Assembly: GCA_015680685.1 (NCBI GenBank)
Contig: MNCI01016282.1
Coordinates: 98,943 to 158,270, forward strand
DNA from: Gnetum montanum
Taxonomy: Eukaryota; Streptophyta; Gnetopsida; Gnetales; Gnetaceae
Direction of reading: 5' to 3'
Length of the DNA stretch: 59,328 nt
Shown here: positions 24,484 through 35,819 of the stretch, piece after piece
How positions within the stretch are numbered: the first letter of the stretch is position 1
How the letters are laid out: each line of letters opens with the position of its first letter
The notes under the pieces: model-generated
Told to the model about the DNA's origin: nothing
Databases searched by the model: none
Seen by the model: the letters and a program-made list of their open reading frames with translations, nothing else
Made by a program: the position numbers and the translations under genes

Positions 24484-24681
24484 TACCAAATAAGGCCTGA
24501 TGTCAAATGTATAAGGCATTCACTCTTATTGTCATGAACACCAATTTTGTCTTGTCTTGTAATGATGATCCATTCACATGTCACCCCATTCACCATTAGT
24601 TCCATTTAAGTCAAAAATCCCATACCATCCAAATATTTTGTAAGAGACTCAAGGATAATTTTTTATTTAGTCATGGGAGTA
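22690..24681 (+). other. 3' non-coding part of element 1
   Basis: Begins with 'gggggagatggccacctatg', the counterpart of 'ggcggagatggccacccata' at 38821 in element 2, then a T-rich stretch (22750-22880). It continues collinear with element 2 up to about 23680 and then lacks the long coiled-coil ORF. It contains a (CT)n run at 24441-24480. A PPT-like block 'tagtcatgggggtc' occurs at about 24105, and the true tract directly precedes the LTR at 24682. Confidence 0.65.
24441..24480 (+). repeat. (CT)n microsatellite inside element 1
   Basis: About 40 bases of uninterrupted CT in the 3' region of the element. Confidence 0.95.
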
Positions 24682-25591
24682 TGATGGGACACGATATTGC
24701 ATGGGCCGCGATATCGCGTCCACCATGATATCGCATCCCCCGTGATATCGCGTATGCAATATTACGTCTTCCCCTGTGATCTCGCATACATGATATCGCA
24801 ATGTGTCATCAAATCTATAAATAAGAGGCAGATCTTCCTTGTTTCTCAATCTAGGCCTACATTGTAGTGAAACTCTGGCAGTTTTACCTCTCCAAAGATA
24901 GAATAANCATTGTAGTGAAACTCTGGCAGTTTTACCTCTCCAGAGATAGAATAATTTCCATGTGTCCACAGTAGGAGCTCTAAAGTGAACGGATCTTTAT
25001 TCAAGCAAATATTATACCTGAACACAAGTTTGTGTACGAAAATAAAGATAAACTTCTTAGATAAACCTTGCAGTGCATGGATTAGGCTAATTAGGACTTT
25101 ACTTATTGTTATTTATTATTCTTCATTTAAATGTTTTTTTATTCATTAAATCTCTCTCAACCCTTCTCTCCTAGTTAAGTGCATTCAGTGCGACTGCTTC
25201 AAGCACATGCGTTACACTTGGTGATCCCAGCAATGACTATCATTTGGTAACCAAGGTTGCATTGATTCAAGGTGTGAACGGTAAGTGGAAATGGATACTA
25301 ATGCTAGGTTAATTAAGTCTTAGTTAGTTAGCTAAAGTTAGTTAATTAATTTCTTCACCCTTTAGCTTGTCAGCATAGGAGATAAAACAGAAAAGACATA
25401 AAAATCACATACCTCAGACTTACTTAACCATACAACCGTGACAAATACAAGTAAGTCTGGGAAGAAAACGAATGATTAACCTTAAGTGTTCCATAAGGTG
25501 TGTAGGCACTTGTTCTGTGGAGTTCAACTGGATTGCACGTGTAACTCTCGTATTCGTATGGTTGAGTGTAGGGGTACCTCACCACTCATCA
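24682..25591 (+). repeat. 3' LTR of element 1
   Basis: Starts TGATGGGAC after the purine-rich 'catgggagta' and ends ACTCATCA before GGTAG. It has seven GATATCGC-like words in U3. It contains a 46-base near-exact duplication on either side of an N at 24906, probably an assembly artefact. Confidence 0.9.
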
Positions 25592-25829
25592 GGTAGAACC
25601 ATTCTTGTGAGAAGTAGAATTAAGGTTTAATAACAAGGTCCAAATTACTAGTTGTTGAGCTTACTTTGCTTTATCTATCACACCATAACAAATAATTTGC
25701 ATGGTTAGAAAACCCATAGGATTTTCTTTTTCATGAAATCAAAAACTATTAATCATGGCCCCTTGCCTAGCATTGGCAATGTTGGCATCAACACTTAGTA
25801 GAACTTCTTAAAAACTTTCTAGCATTGCA

Positions 25830-26970
25830 ACATCCCATCTTGAAGATTCAAAGATGCAAGTTTGGAAATTTGCTATAACCATTTTGTCAAGATCGTTGTA
25901 ATAAACTCAATGTTAAAGACTGTACCAAAATTTTCATTGTAACAATAGTCCTCAAATTCCTTTTAATTATCCTTTGACAAATTCAAATCATCTACATTCT
26001 TTCCATCTTTGATGTAAATTGAGTCACAAATTGGTACCTCAAATTTTTTCATAATCCTCCATTAAAGTTCTATCAAATAGGAGTCTCATTGTAAGTGTTT
26101 GCTTGTAGAACTTAGTAAAAAGGTTTTTTTCGTTGATGTAGTCAACAACTTTATTAATATTCCCAAGTCTCTCTTCAATATCATCGTTAGATAATTTCTC
26201 ATTACTACCCTTTCTTAATAAGTTATCACAAATGGTGGCCAATAGTTCAACACTTGTCCTTCCTACAATCATTTTGCTAAAAAAAAGTATCGCATGCCTC
26301 TTTTAAAGTAGTTTCAAATAGTGCCTTACTCTTAGAGCACTACTTCACATATTTCTATAGATATTTATCATACAAATTAATAACCCCTTTTTCCAAAAAT
26401 TTGGGCTTGAGAGGAAACTTTTTCTTCTCCCATTTCATTGCTTGCAACCTTCTCTATCTCTCCCACCAATGCAATTTCTTGTTGGGTGACATAATGCTTA
26501 AAACCTTTTGTTATGGGTTCCAACCCATCAGGAACAATGGCAAAAACTTTGGAGAGCCTTCCAAGATATTCACATTTATACTCTCTAAGTGAAGGAAGGA
26601 GAGCAGAATCTTTGTTTTCTATAGTTTGACCCATATATTTCCCTACAAGTTCTATTCCAACCTTCTCTAACAACTTAACCTCAATGCTATAATGAAGATA
26701 CAAACTTACATTTTCCTTCTCTTTCTTTATACAATTTTCAACCATCAACAAATGGTTAAAACAAGATTTATCCATTATGCATGACTTGACTTTCCTAGAA
26801 TGGTAGGTTGACGCATGATTTAGCAATGTCTATTCAAAATCATTCACATAGTACTGCATATTAGAGCATCCAATTTCAACGAAAATTTCAATAGCATTCC
26901 TTAGCAAACTACCATTAATTTTCTATCTCCTAAATCAATGCAAAATAGACTATAAACAAAATCCCCTTTC
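25830..26970 (-). pseudogene. Cullin (CUL1-like) pseudogene, intronless
   Basis: Read on the minus strand from about 26970 downward across frames, it matches the middle of plant cullin-1, the scaffold of SCF ubiquitin ligases. A degenerate segment (DLGDRKLMVV) precedes HASTYHSRKVKSCIMD, KLLEKVGIELVGKYMGQ and a segment VINLYDKYL near 26370. Then come TSVELLATICDNLLRKGSNE (about 26200-26270) and NEKNLFTKFYKQTLTMRLLF, the hallmark LF-x-FY-x3-L-x-RRLLFD block. QFTSKMERM lies near 26000 and a weak FGTVFNIEFITTILTKWL near 25900. Stops and frameshifts interrupt it throughout. Absence of introns across blocks that span several exons in plant cullin genes suggests a processed copy. The N-terminus and the C-terminal neddylation region are missing. 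Confidence 0.82.
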
Positions 26971-29245
26971 AATCATAAATCTTGCTCCATTAAATGGTTC
27001 AAATCTACCAACAATTACAAAATTATACTAGGACATGAGCATTCTTAATTAGTAAACTAGAGATGATTTAGACTACTAGAAAAGATGATCCTAAGTGAGC
27101 CTCACAATCTTTAAAATGAATTTTCTCAAGAATAATCTTAACTTTAAAGGTGTTAAGACAACATAATAGAATACTATTTATAGACATGCAACAAAAGATT
27201 TCAACATTAATAATGTAACAATGTCTGCTATTCTTATGTAGAGCATCCTTTTGAAAATGGGTAGAGTATTTAAGAGTTTTACCTATATGTAAATAATGAA
27301 TAATATCATCATACCAATGATATTCCTCAATATCAATTAGGTTGATCTATGGTAATATGGTTTGATCAATAGGGATACTGCACCAAGATTTAGATAAATG
27401 TTCTTATATGGATGCAAGATTAACTAATATATGACAGCATCATTTAACATGTTTTGAGAATAAGAAACATGAATCAAAGTACAAGTGTTAAACTTATCTT
27501 TGAAATGTGTAGCCATTTTGATGAAGAAGATAAGATGGGTAGCATAAATTCATAATCTCTATTAAAACATACAAATAAAATAAGGCTCCTCTTGACTATC
27601 TATCTTTAAAACCTCAACTTTAAATTTGACGTCAAAAGGTCATCATGAATTAACAAAGACTTGAGGTGTTGTTCATGGTAGAATTTCTAAGAGACCATAA
27701 GTCATGGACATCTTGTGATGACTCATCACAGGTCATGGTGAGGTCATGGTCAAGAAAATCATCGTTTGTTGCCAAGCAATGATACATGAAATAGAGAAGA
27801 AAAATAAAGAGCCTTGACCACAATGAACAAAATATGTTATGAAATAAACTATAAATCTATAATTAGTTTCTTTCTTCAACTTTTAAATTTTTCCTTTTTA
27901 ATATAAATAATTATAAAAGTATTTAAAGGTCCATATTTCTTTGATTTCATTTAAAATATTAATTTATGCCCAAGTAATTATGGTGTATTTTTGCATATTA
28001 TGATCAGCTTAACAAGTATAAAATGTTGGATGTATGAAAATTTTAATATCAATGACTTTTGCTATTCAAAATATAGGAATAGTAAAAGGTAGAAAAAGGC
28101 CAAAAATAAATTAGGAACTTATTTGGGATATATTATTTCTATTCATATTCAAATTGTATTTTTATGTTTGACCTATACTCATGCTAAATTTTTATTAAAG
28201 TAAATGTAGAAATAACTCAAATACCATTATTTATAAACCAAATGAAGTTTAGATACCATTGATACTTATAAGCTATGCATCTAATAATAATCTTCTTGAT
28301 CATTATACTACAAAATATACTAAACTATAATAGAAAAGATATATATTATCAAAACCTAATCTTACATGGTACCAACTTGTCCAAGATCACTAAAAAAGTA
28401 GAATTTTAATGAAATTCCTACACTTCATGCTTCAAGACAAAGAATACAAGCTTAAAGTTTAACCCCCATTCTATTTTGGCTAAGGAATAGCAAAAGGTTT
28501 CACAAAAAGTTCTAAGTACATCATTCCCAATGAAATAAAACTTCACATCACTTAAACATAAAAAAGAAATAAAACTTGAAAGTAATATAATGAAGAAGGC
28601 CCAATGGTTTTGGAGATGTGTTTTTACATTTCCATTCTTTAAACCAATCCTTAAAAATCTCTTATTTGGGTAGGAAATGGATTGGATCTTCCTCACTTTC
28701 AAAACAAAACACAAGATAAAACAATACACAAAAATTCATCCATCCCAATTAAAATTTCATATACTTGCTAAGCACAAATCCAAATAAAGTGATACTCTTT
28801 CATATTTTGTACTAAGTTAACCATTAATTATTTATACATCATTTTCATTGTAAACCATATATAACTATGGCATAACCATAAGCCCCAACAATGATTGTTA
28901 TGTATGATCAACGATTGTCTTGTGATGTTTATGGATATAAAAACTTATTATGGTTATCATGTACTAATTAGTTTTATTTATTGTTTAATAATTAGTTATG
29001 AATAAACATGATTGTAGTTTTATAGTTTTGTCATTCTACTAAGTTTCTAGTGCTTTTTATATCAAAGCATTCCATACACTACAATAATGAACACATTATT
29101 CATATTTCTTGAAATATTGTCTTGGTATGTAAGTTCTTTTGGAGGTTAACCATGCTCATCATTGGTGGTCCTACCCCTATGATTATGTATTTCCTAACGT
29201 GCTACCAAAGTAGGATAATAACTGAATATGAATTTTCCCAAGCTG
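26971..29245. other. AT-rich spacer
   Basis: No gene recognised. It holds a 17-base perfect inverted repeat TGTGATGACTCATCACA (27714-27730) and a dispersed repeat described separately (27840-28130). Confidence 0.45.
27840..28130 (+). repeat. Dispersed repeat, copy 1 (partner at 55090-55350)
   Basis: Shares ordered blocks with 55090-55350 in the same orientation: 'atctataattagtttctt', 'aaaatattaattta', 'aaaatg-tggatgta-gaaa', 'tatcaatga-ttt' and 'aaaaggccaaaaataaatt'. The family is unknown and no ends were found. Confidence 0.65.
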
Positions 29246-29249
29246 GCTT

Positions 29250-31520
29250 CTAGAAATCAAGTTATGAAATCCTTTGGTAAAGGTGATTCCAATAGAAAAG
29301 CTAGCCCTACAACCCCGCAAATGGCAGGAAGATTCTATGCACCACTTCTTGAAAATCAAGCACTTATAGCCATAAAATACAATGTTTGTAAAATTTGAAT
29401 GAGGTTATTCCTCAAAGGAAATGGCCTAAAAAGAATAATTTGTTCAATTGCACCTATAGAATTGAAGAAAATCATTTAACACAAATGTTGATATGCCTTA
29501 GCATCTTGGAAGATTATGTACAACTAGTTGAGAAGTAAGAAACTGACTATAGAATCTAGAAGAAGCTGAAAGAGACATTTGAAGTTAAGAATGAATTAAT
29601 ATTATCTCTCTCTAAAATTAGCACCATGTGGCTAAAAGAGGAAGAATCAATTTGCACACTCTTCATAAAGGTCTCAATCCTACAAGCAAGTTTGCATCTA
29701 CAGAATTCCAAAAATTTTTAAAGGAACCATTAAGTTTTGTCTACTAAATGTGATGTTGTCATTCTTTGATGTTTTTTTCGAAACCATTAACAATGATGGA
29801 AAGTCCTACACTATTACAAAATTCAATGTTGAATTACTTGAAGAGGAAGGTAAAATGAAAGTGCATGCCAAAGATATACTTGACTCTTCATCTTATCCTC
29901 TTGTTTCCAATGAAATTATCGATCTAAGAAAGGGGCAACCATCATTGTTCTATCATATATGTAGGAAAGAGGGGAATCATGATATAAGCCATGATACTAA
30001 GAAACATGCTAAGAAAATGCAAAAGTGAAAAAAAAAATACTACATGTGAGTCTTCAAATAAGAGAAGCAAATTCTCTTTTAAGTAAAGAACCAAGTGCCA
30101 CTAATGTCATCAAGGATGATGAATCTTGATTCAATTCCTTTTTAATTAATTTTAAAACTGTGATGGATAATAATATAAAATATTATTCAACTTATATCAA
30201 TTCTAGTACCTCCCACCATTTTACTAACATTAAGTCACAATTGTTCAATCTAAAAAAAGTAACAAAAATCATTTTTAAAAATTGAAGATTGATAATTAAT
30301 ACAAGTTTTAATGTTAAAAATGTTAAAATTGATAATATTTTCTAAAAAATATCTATTATTTCCTTGAGTTTTCCATGCCATTAATATCTATCTTCAAATT
30401 GGAACAAGATGGATTAGCCATGACTTTGTTATCAACTTTCACAATCAGCTGCATTATTTCATTAACTATGGTGACCAAACTCTTGCATTCAACATGCCAA
30501 GTATGAAAATCTTTAAGTTTGGGTATAACCACATTTAAAAAGTATTTCTTGTTCTAAACCAAGATGAGCTCATGAAATGGCATTTAAGACTTCGGTACAA
30601 TAACATAAAGTCACTAAGAAAATAACATCAATTTTATCCCATTATACCTAAGTTTGATAAATGTTTCCAAGGAGTTAACTTATAAAGGTTGTTAGATGGG
30701 AAAAATGCATTTTCTTCCTTTCCCAAAATGAAAATTTCAGAAAACTATAAAATCATTAGAGCTAATTCACTTAGATATCTGTGATCCATCCATTCAAACA
30801 AGGGAGGAAGATTAATACTTCATGTTCTTTATTAATGATTATACTATATAACTTGCATCTATAGTTTGGCAACAAAGTCTTAGGTGCTTGAGAAGTTTCA
30901 GCATTTTAAGAAGCTAGTTAAAAATGAAAAAAGCCACAAGATTAAGATATTTAGATCGAATGGTGGAGATGAATATACATCACATAAATCTAAGTAGTTT
31001 TCCATAATAATGGAATGCAACAATAATTTACTACCTCATCTCCATAATAGAATGACAATGTAGAAAGAAAGAATAGAACAATTATAGAAATGATGAGGTC
31101 TATGATGCATGATATCCAAGTACTAAGACTCTTATGGATAAAAGTATCTTATTATGCAGCCCACATCATCAATCATGTCTCAACTACAACTTTAAAAGCT
31201 ACACATCCTATTATTAATTAGTACAACAATAATCCTATGTCAATATCACATCTTTAGCCATTTGGAAAAGTCTGTTATGGATATATTCCTTTAGAAAAAT
31301 ATGGGAAGTTGAACCCCAAGTCCATGGTTGATTTGCTGCTAGGTTTTTCTACAAGTCACAAAGCATACCAAGTCTAGAATACAAAGGTTAAGGAGATTTT
31401 GGTTTTAAGGAATGTGGTATTTAAAGATATCTTTGCAAAACAACCCATAACCATGATGATTCTTGAAGAAAATGCAATGGTTCCTTCTCACATACCTTCT
31501 ACTAAATCATGTTTTTCATA
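29250..31520 (+). mobile_element. Ty1/copia gag-integrase fragment
   Basis: Broken forward-strand readings give a copia Gag. An open stretch at 29750-30028 ends in YHICRKEGNHDISHDTKKH, a zinc knuckle with one Cys lost. This is followed by integrase-like blocks: FRSNGGDEYTSHK near 30955 resembles the R-S-D-N-GGEY block, and ENMG-like and LLLGFSTSHKAYQV readings near 31330 resemble the end of the core. No LTRs were found and the fragment stops where the gypsy LTR begins at 31521. Many stops and frameshifts show long decay. Confidence 0.7.
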
Positions 31521-32362
31521 TGCTCCGATATCGGGGTGGCCACGATATCAAGTACACAATATCAGATACAAGATATCACGGCCCAAGATGTGATATCGTA
31601 CATTTGATATCGCAAGGTTACTCCTAGGTCTATAAATATAGTGCCCATGTGCATGATTGAGGGTAAGTTTTTGGTAGTCAAGTAGCAAAAATCTTGCAAT
31701 TTATCCATTTGAAAGTTAGAATATCTTCTAAGTGCCCACAACAAGAGGTCTAAGTGTGAACAGATCTTTATTCAAGCATTGATGTACCTGAACACACCAT
31801 TGTATTCGCAATAAAGATGAACTCTTTGATTCATCCTTGTAACACTTGAGACTTTCTTTCCCATGCATTTTTATATTGTGATTTCATGCCATTTACATTA
31901 ATGTTGTTCATGCAATAATTAATTTTGATTAATCAAGAAACTCATTAAAATACACAAGCACAACCCCTTTGAACATATGTGTGACACTTGGTAGCTTAGA
32001 AATGGTTAGTTTTTGACAAGCCAGCAATGTTTACACAAAGTTCAAGATGTGTCTAAAAAGTGGAAACGGTTACTTGTGTTAGGCTAGATTAGACTATAGT
32101 TTACTTAGTGATTAATCACTCTTACTTTTATCCTTGTTCTAGGTGAGTAATTTCATAAAAACACAAAATAATAAAAATCTTATGCCTCAGTCATGCTTAA
32201 GCATACAATTGCATACCACAAGTGGGACTAGAAAGACAACAAATGGACAACATGCACACACTATTTAGTTCTAGTGTACTTAGTAATTATAGTCTGAGGA
32301 ATTCAACCAGATCACATGTGAATGCCTATGATTTATATGGTTGGGCATAGGGGTGCCTCGCC
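31521..32362 (+). repeat. 5' LTR of element 2, 3' end deleted
   Basis: Similar to the element 1 LTRs in U3 (six GATATC-type words, TATAAATA at 31631-31638), in R ('tgaacagatctttattcaag') and in U5 ('ggcataggggtgcctcgcc'). The last bases of the LTR and the first part of the primer site are missing. The sequence goes directly from 'cctcgcc' to 'gttgtcaggaacta', whereas element 1 has about 17 more bases in between. The exact left end is uncertain because no matching target duplication is visible. Confidence 0.72.
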
Positions 32363-32639
32363 GTTGTCAGGAACTATAGTTCTACGTGCACTATCTAAAC
32401 CAAGTGAAACTTAGTAACCTCATTGTTCGAACCCTAAGAGTTAAATCCTACAAAAAAATATTACAATTAAATTAAACCTTAACTGCACACTACTTATAAT
32501 TTCATTAACACAAAATATCTTCTTCTCACAAGAGTCCATCTCCGCCCAGGGCAGTCTAGGTGCCTCAATAATACCGAGTGATATATGCTCATCTCGATGA
32601 GTATGTATCCAACTTCACCTTCATCTTGCATTAGGATGA

Positions 32640-34440
32640 ATTGTTGTGGTGGCATGATATGAAAGGTAACATTGTGTTGCCACCTAATCTATCTATTCCA
32701 ACAATGCTCCAGCTAATGCTCACATGGCACAGACTTCAACATCTTCATGGAGAATAATAGATGTGAGGTCCTAACTTAAGGAATTATCATCCCACTAAAG
32801 CATAAAGACTAAGGGATCGTCAGCTGGAGTAACAGCATGACCTTGTGAATGGCAAGAAGTCAAATATTTTTTCACCTTCGCTTGGTCCAATTGATGAAGG
32901 TGATCACTTATTTAGTGATTCTTCTCTCTTTGACTTTGTTTAGGAAGCCCTCAACCAGAATGTACAATCCACAATTCATAATCTAGGTTCTAGTCTAAGC
33001 AAATCCAATGACAAATATGGATCTGGAGAAGCAAGTCAGGAAAAGGGGGACAAAGGAGATCATGATCGCAATCATGGTCACAAGCATTGAAGGAAGGGTG
33101 AGAGGCGTCAACGTGAAGCAAGTTCCCCTTCTTCTTCCTCTTCATTGTCTTCTTCTTATTCTTCATNGAAGGAAGGGTGAGAGGCGTCAATGTGAAGCAA
33201 GTTCCCCTTCTTCTTCCTCTTCATTGTCTTCTTCTTATTCTTCATCTAGTTCAAATCATGTTCATAGAAGGAATAACTATGATGGAGGTGACTGATGGGA
33301 CCAAAACAACAGAAGGGACCATCAAGATAGTCATGACCAAAGACATGGGCAATCTAGAGAGGCCCATCATCAAGAAAGAAGGGCTAGTAGAGAACATTGT
33401 AAACACCACCATCATGGCCTTGATGAACCTCTACATGCTACTCGGGGCATGTTAAATATTGCAGAGGCTATTAGGATTCCAACAAGGCATGTGAAGGATA
33501 GTAGAATAAAAAGGCTGTACATGAACAACATCCCTCAGTTTAAGGGAGGATATGATGTTGATCCACAAAATCATCTTCAAGCCTTCTAAGATGCATGTGC
33601 CTTGCAGAATATTGAAAATAACTGGCAAAATCTAAAATTATTTCCAAGGACACTCATAAAGAAAGCAAAGAATTGGTATCAATCCTTGAAACCAAAATCA
33701 ATCAAGCAGTGGAGTACGATGTTGGAATTGTTTAATGAAAAATATCAAACGTGCTCATAAGTATCCAATCTAAGAAAATAAATTCAAGGGTGGAACAAGA
33801 AAATCATGAGCCCTTGGATGTTGCTATTGGTTGATACTACTCTTTGTTGCATAGGTGTCCCAGCCATGGATATTCTCAGCTTGATTAGCTTCCCCATATC
33901 ATAGACGGGTTGTAGTCTGAAACTAGGAAAACCCTCGACATCTATGCCCAAGGGAGATTGATAGAGTTAAGTGCTCATCAGATTTAAAAATTAATTGAGA
34001 AAGTGGCCAAGGAAGAGAGAGAACTGAGAAAACGTGAAAATGTAGAAGAATACAATAATGATCCTTCTATTTGAAAAAGAGGGGTTTGATTTTATGACAG
34101 TGAAGATGAATTCACTAGAGATGAGGTGGTTAATCAAAAAACCTTGCCACTCTAGAAGTTGCAATTAGAAATCACAGCTAAGCTTGCTTAATTATGGAAC
34201 TCCATGGATAATAGGTTTCAACCCATCTTAAAAGTTACTAAAGAGTCCAAGGAGAAAACTGATGAGCATGAGCGCTAGAGACGTAAGAAAGCTGAACGTG
34301 CCATATCTAAGGGTAAGGGTAAAATGGTTGCGATAGAGATGGCTGCAAATAGTGACTCTATTAATGATGGCGGGTGTTATGTCTGCCAATATGAACATCC
34401 TAAGGGATTTTGTCCAGTTGTGTCACACTTGTAGGAATCT
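32640..34440 (+). pseudogene. Athila-type gag of element 2, broken
   Basis: Collinear with the element 1 gag. The gag domain is readable from MNNIPQFKGGYDVDPQNHLQ near 33525, through a segment with LFNEKYQT near 33735, to KVAKEERELRKRENVEEYN near 34000. The knuckle GCYVCQYEHPKGFCPVV lies near 34370. A 78-base near-exact duplication around an N at 33167 falls inside the Ser-rich part. In-frame stops are frequent. Confidence 0.8.
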
Positions 34441-35169
34441 AGGGTGTATGCCTTACATCCATGACTTGCACAAAGGCAAACACCCAAAATATTGTCTTAT
34501 CCACAAGGTAATCCTCAACAGTTCCACCAACCATAGCAATACTATCCAAGTGGAACTCCACTACAACCCTATGAATTGTACCAACAATGGAAGCAACCAT
34601 AATCGTGGGCGTTGCCACCTCCAAGATAGCAATACCCTTACCAGCAACCAGATCCCTATGGTTACTATCTTTAGGAACCTTCATCTCCACAAGACTTCTC
34701 TGGTTATGTTGTCGCTTATCAACCTCACTACTACCCTCTTGAAGCATACCAATCACCCTATCCAAGGAGGGATGCCACCTACTATCCTCATGCACCTCCT
34801 GTCCCTACACCTACTCCTCCATCTCCTACATAGCTACCACCTACTCCACCCATGTAGAGTGAATTGCCTACCCAACCATAGCAAATAAATACTATGAGAG
34901 TAGTTAATCTACAATTGATTAACCCATCAAGTGGGTCAGAACCATGAACAAAGAAAAGACCCTTCTTTTGACCTCGTAATTCACCAAAGCCCTTGGACAC
35001 ATTGGTGGTTGGTAACCCTACTCCTCCACCTTCCTCTATTTTTTCTCTATCCGAGTCCCCTTCAAACCAAAGTCCTTCTTCAATCCATACTGTAATGCTG
35101 ACCCATGCTATATCTTATTGGATTTGAGCTGGTAACCTATCCAAAAAGTTAGCTGATCTCGAGAGTCCC

Positions 35170-35570
35170 CTAGTATACTTGAAAATTCCTAGGAATGAGC
35201 CTTGTAAAGCTCTTCTTGACTCTAGTTCTAGTGTTAATTTGATCTCGCATGAGATGTACATAATGTGGAACCTTCCTCCCTTGAAGAAGAGCGACATCTG
35301 GCTGGAACTGGCAAACCAGTCCATCACTATTCCATTAGGACTACTTGAGGACATCATCACCACCATTTATGGGTGGTCATATCCAATTGATTTTCTAGTA
35401 ATCAAAGTGAAGAACTACAACGGAGACTTTCCAATTATTATGGGAAGGGCATGGTTAAGTACTGTTGATGCCAAAATGGGCATTAGAGATCTTTCCTTAG
35501 AAATATCAAAAGAAAATGATTTTAGAAAGATCGAGAACAAGAGGATTCCATGTATCGCGTACAGTGATTT
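35170..35570 (+). pseudogene. Aspartic protease of element 2
   Basis: An open stretch (35179-35700) reads CKALLDSSSSVNLIS, then LANQSITIPLGLLEDII and GDFPIIMGRAWLSTVDA. The active-site triplet is D-S-S instead of D-S-G. It is nearly collinear with the element 1 protease. This is the best preserved part of the element 2 polyprotein. Confidence 0.85.
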
Positions 35571-35819
35571 AGGGTGTCATTGTGTGCAAAAGTTATGGTC
35601 AATAAAGAAAACATCTATCTCTAAATGTAAGAAGTATGCACCAGAAGCTAAGATCCAAAGATGTCTGTATGTAGTAGCCACAAAACAAGAAGGCACCTAG
35701 TGGCTGACAACTAATTCTAGCAGTAGTACATTATGCATGGAACCTATTGAGGGCCTAACATACGAATATGTTGCAAGTATGGATGAACTCAAGGAAGTTC
35801 ATCACTAGCTCTTTGAAGG

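Larger units (their letters stand above)
18428..25591 (+). mobile_element. Athila-like Ty3/gypsy element 1, full length but without RT-RNase H-integrase
   Basis: LTRs at 18428-19255 (828 bp) and 24682-25591 (910 bp, of which 47 bp is a duplication next to an N) start TGATGGG and end CATCA. The identical pentamer GGTAG flanks the element (18423-18427 and 25592-25596). A tRNA-Asp-type primer site (19257-19276) and a purine-rich tract before the right LTR complete the structure. The interior reads gag, a zinc-knuckle-like segment and aspartic protease, then at about 22640-22690 jumps to sequence that in element 2 lies after integrase. The enzymes are absent. The C-terminal coiled-coil ORF of element 2 is also missing. 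In one block of about 175 bases the LTRs differ at 17 positions, 14 of them transitions, so the insertion is fairly old. Confidence 0.9.

Noticed and set aside
18423-25596. Nested insertion of element 1 into another mapped element
   Set aside because: Sequences on either side of GGTAG do not match any element identified in the window.
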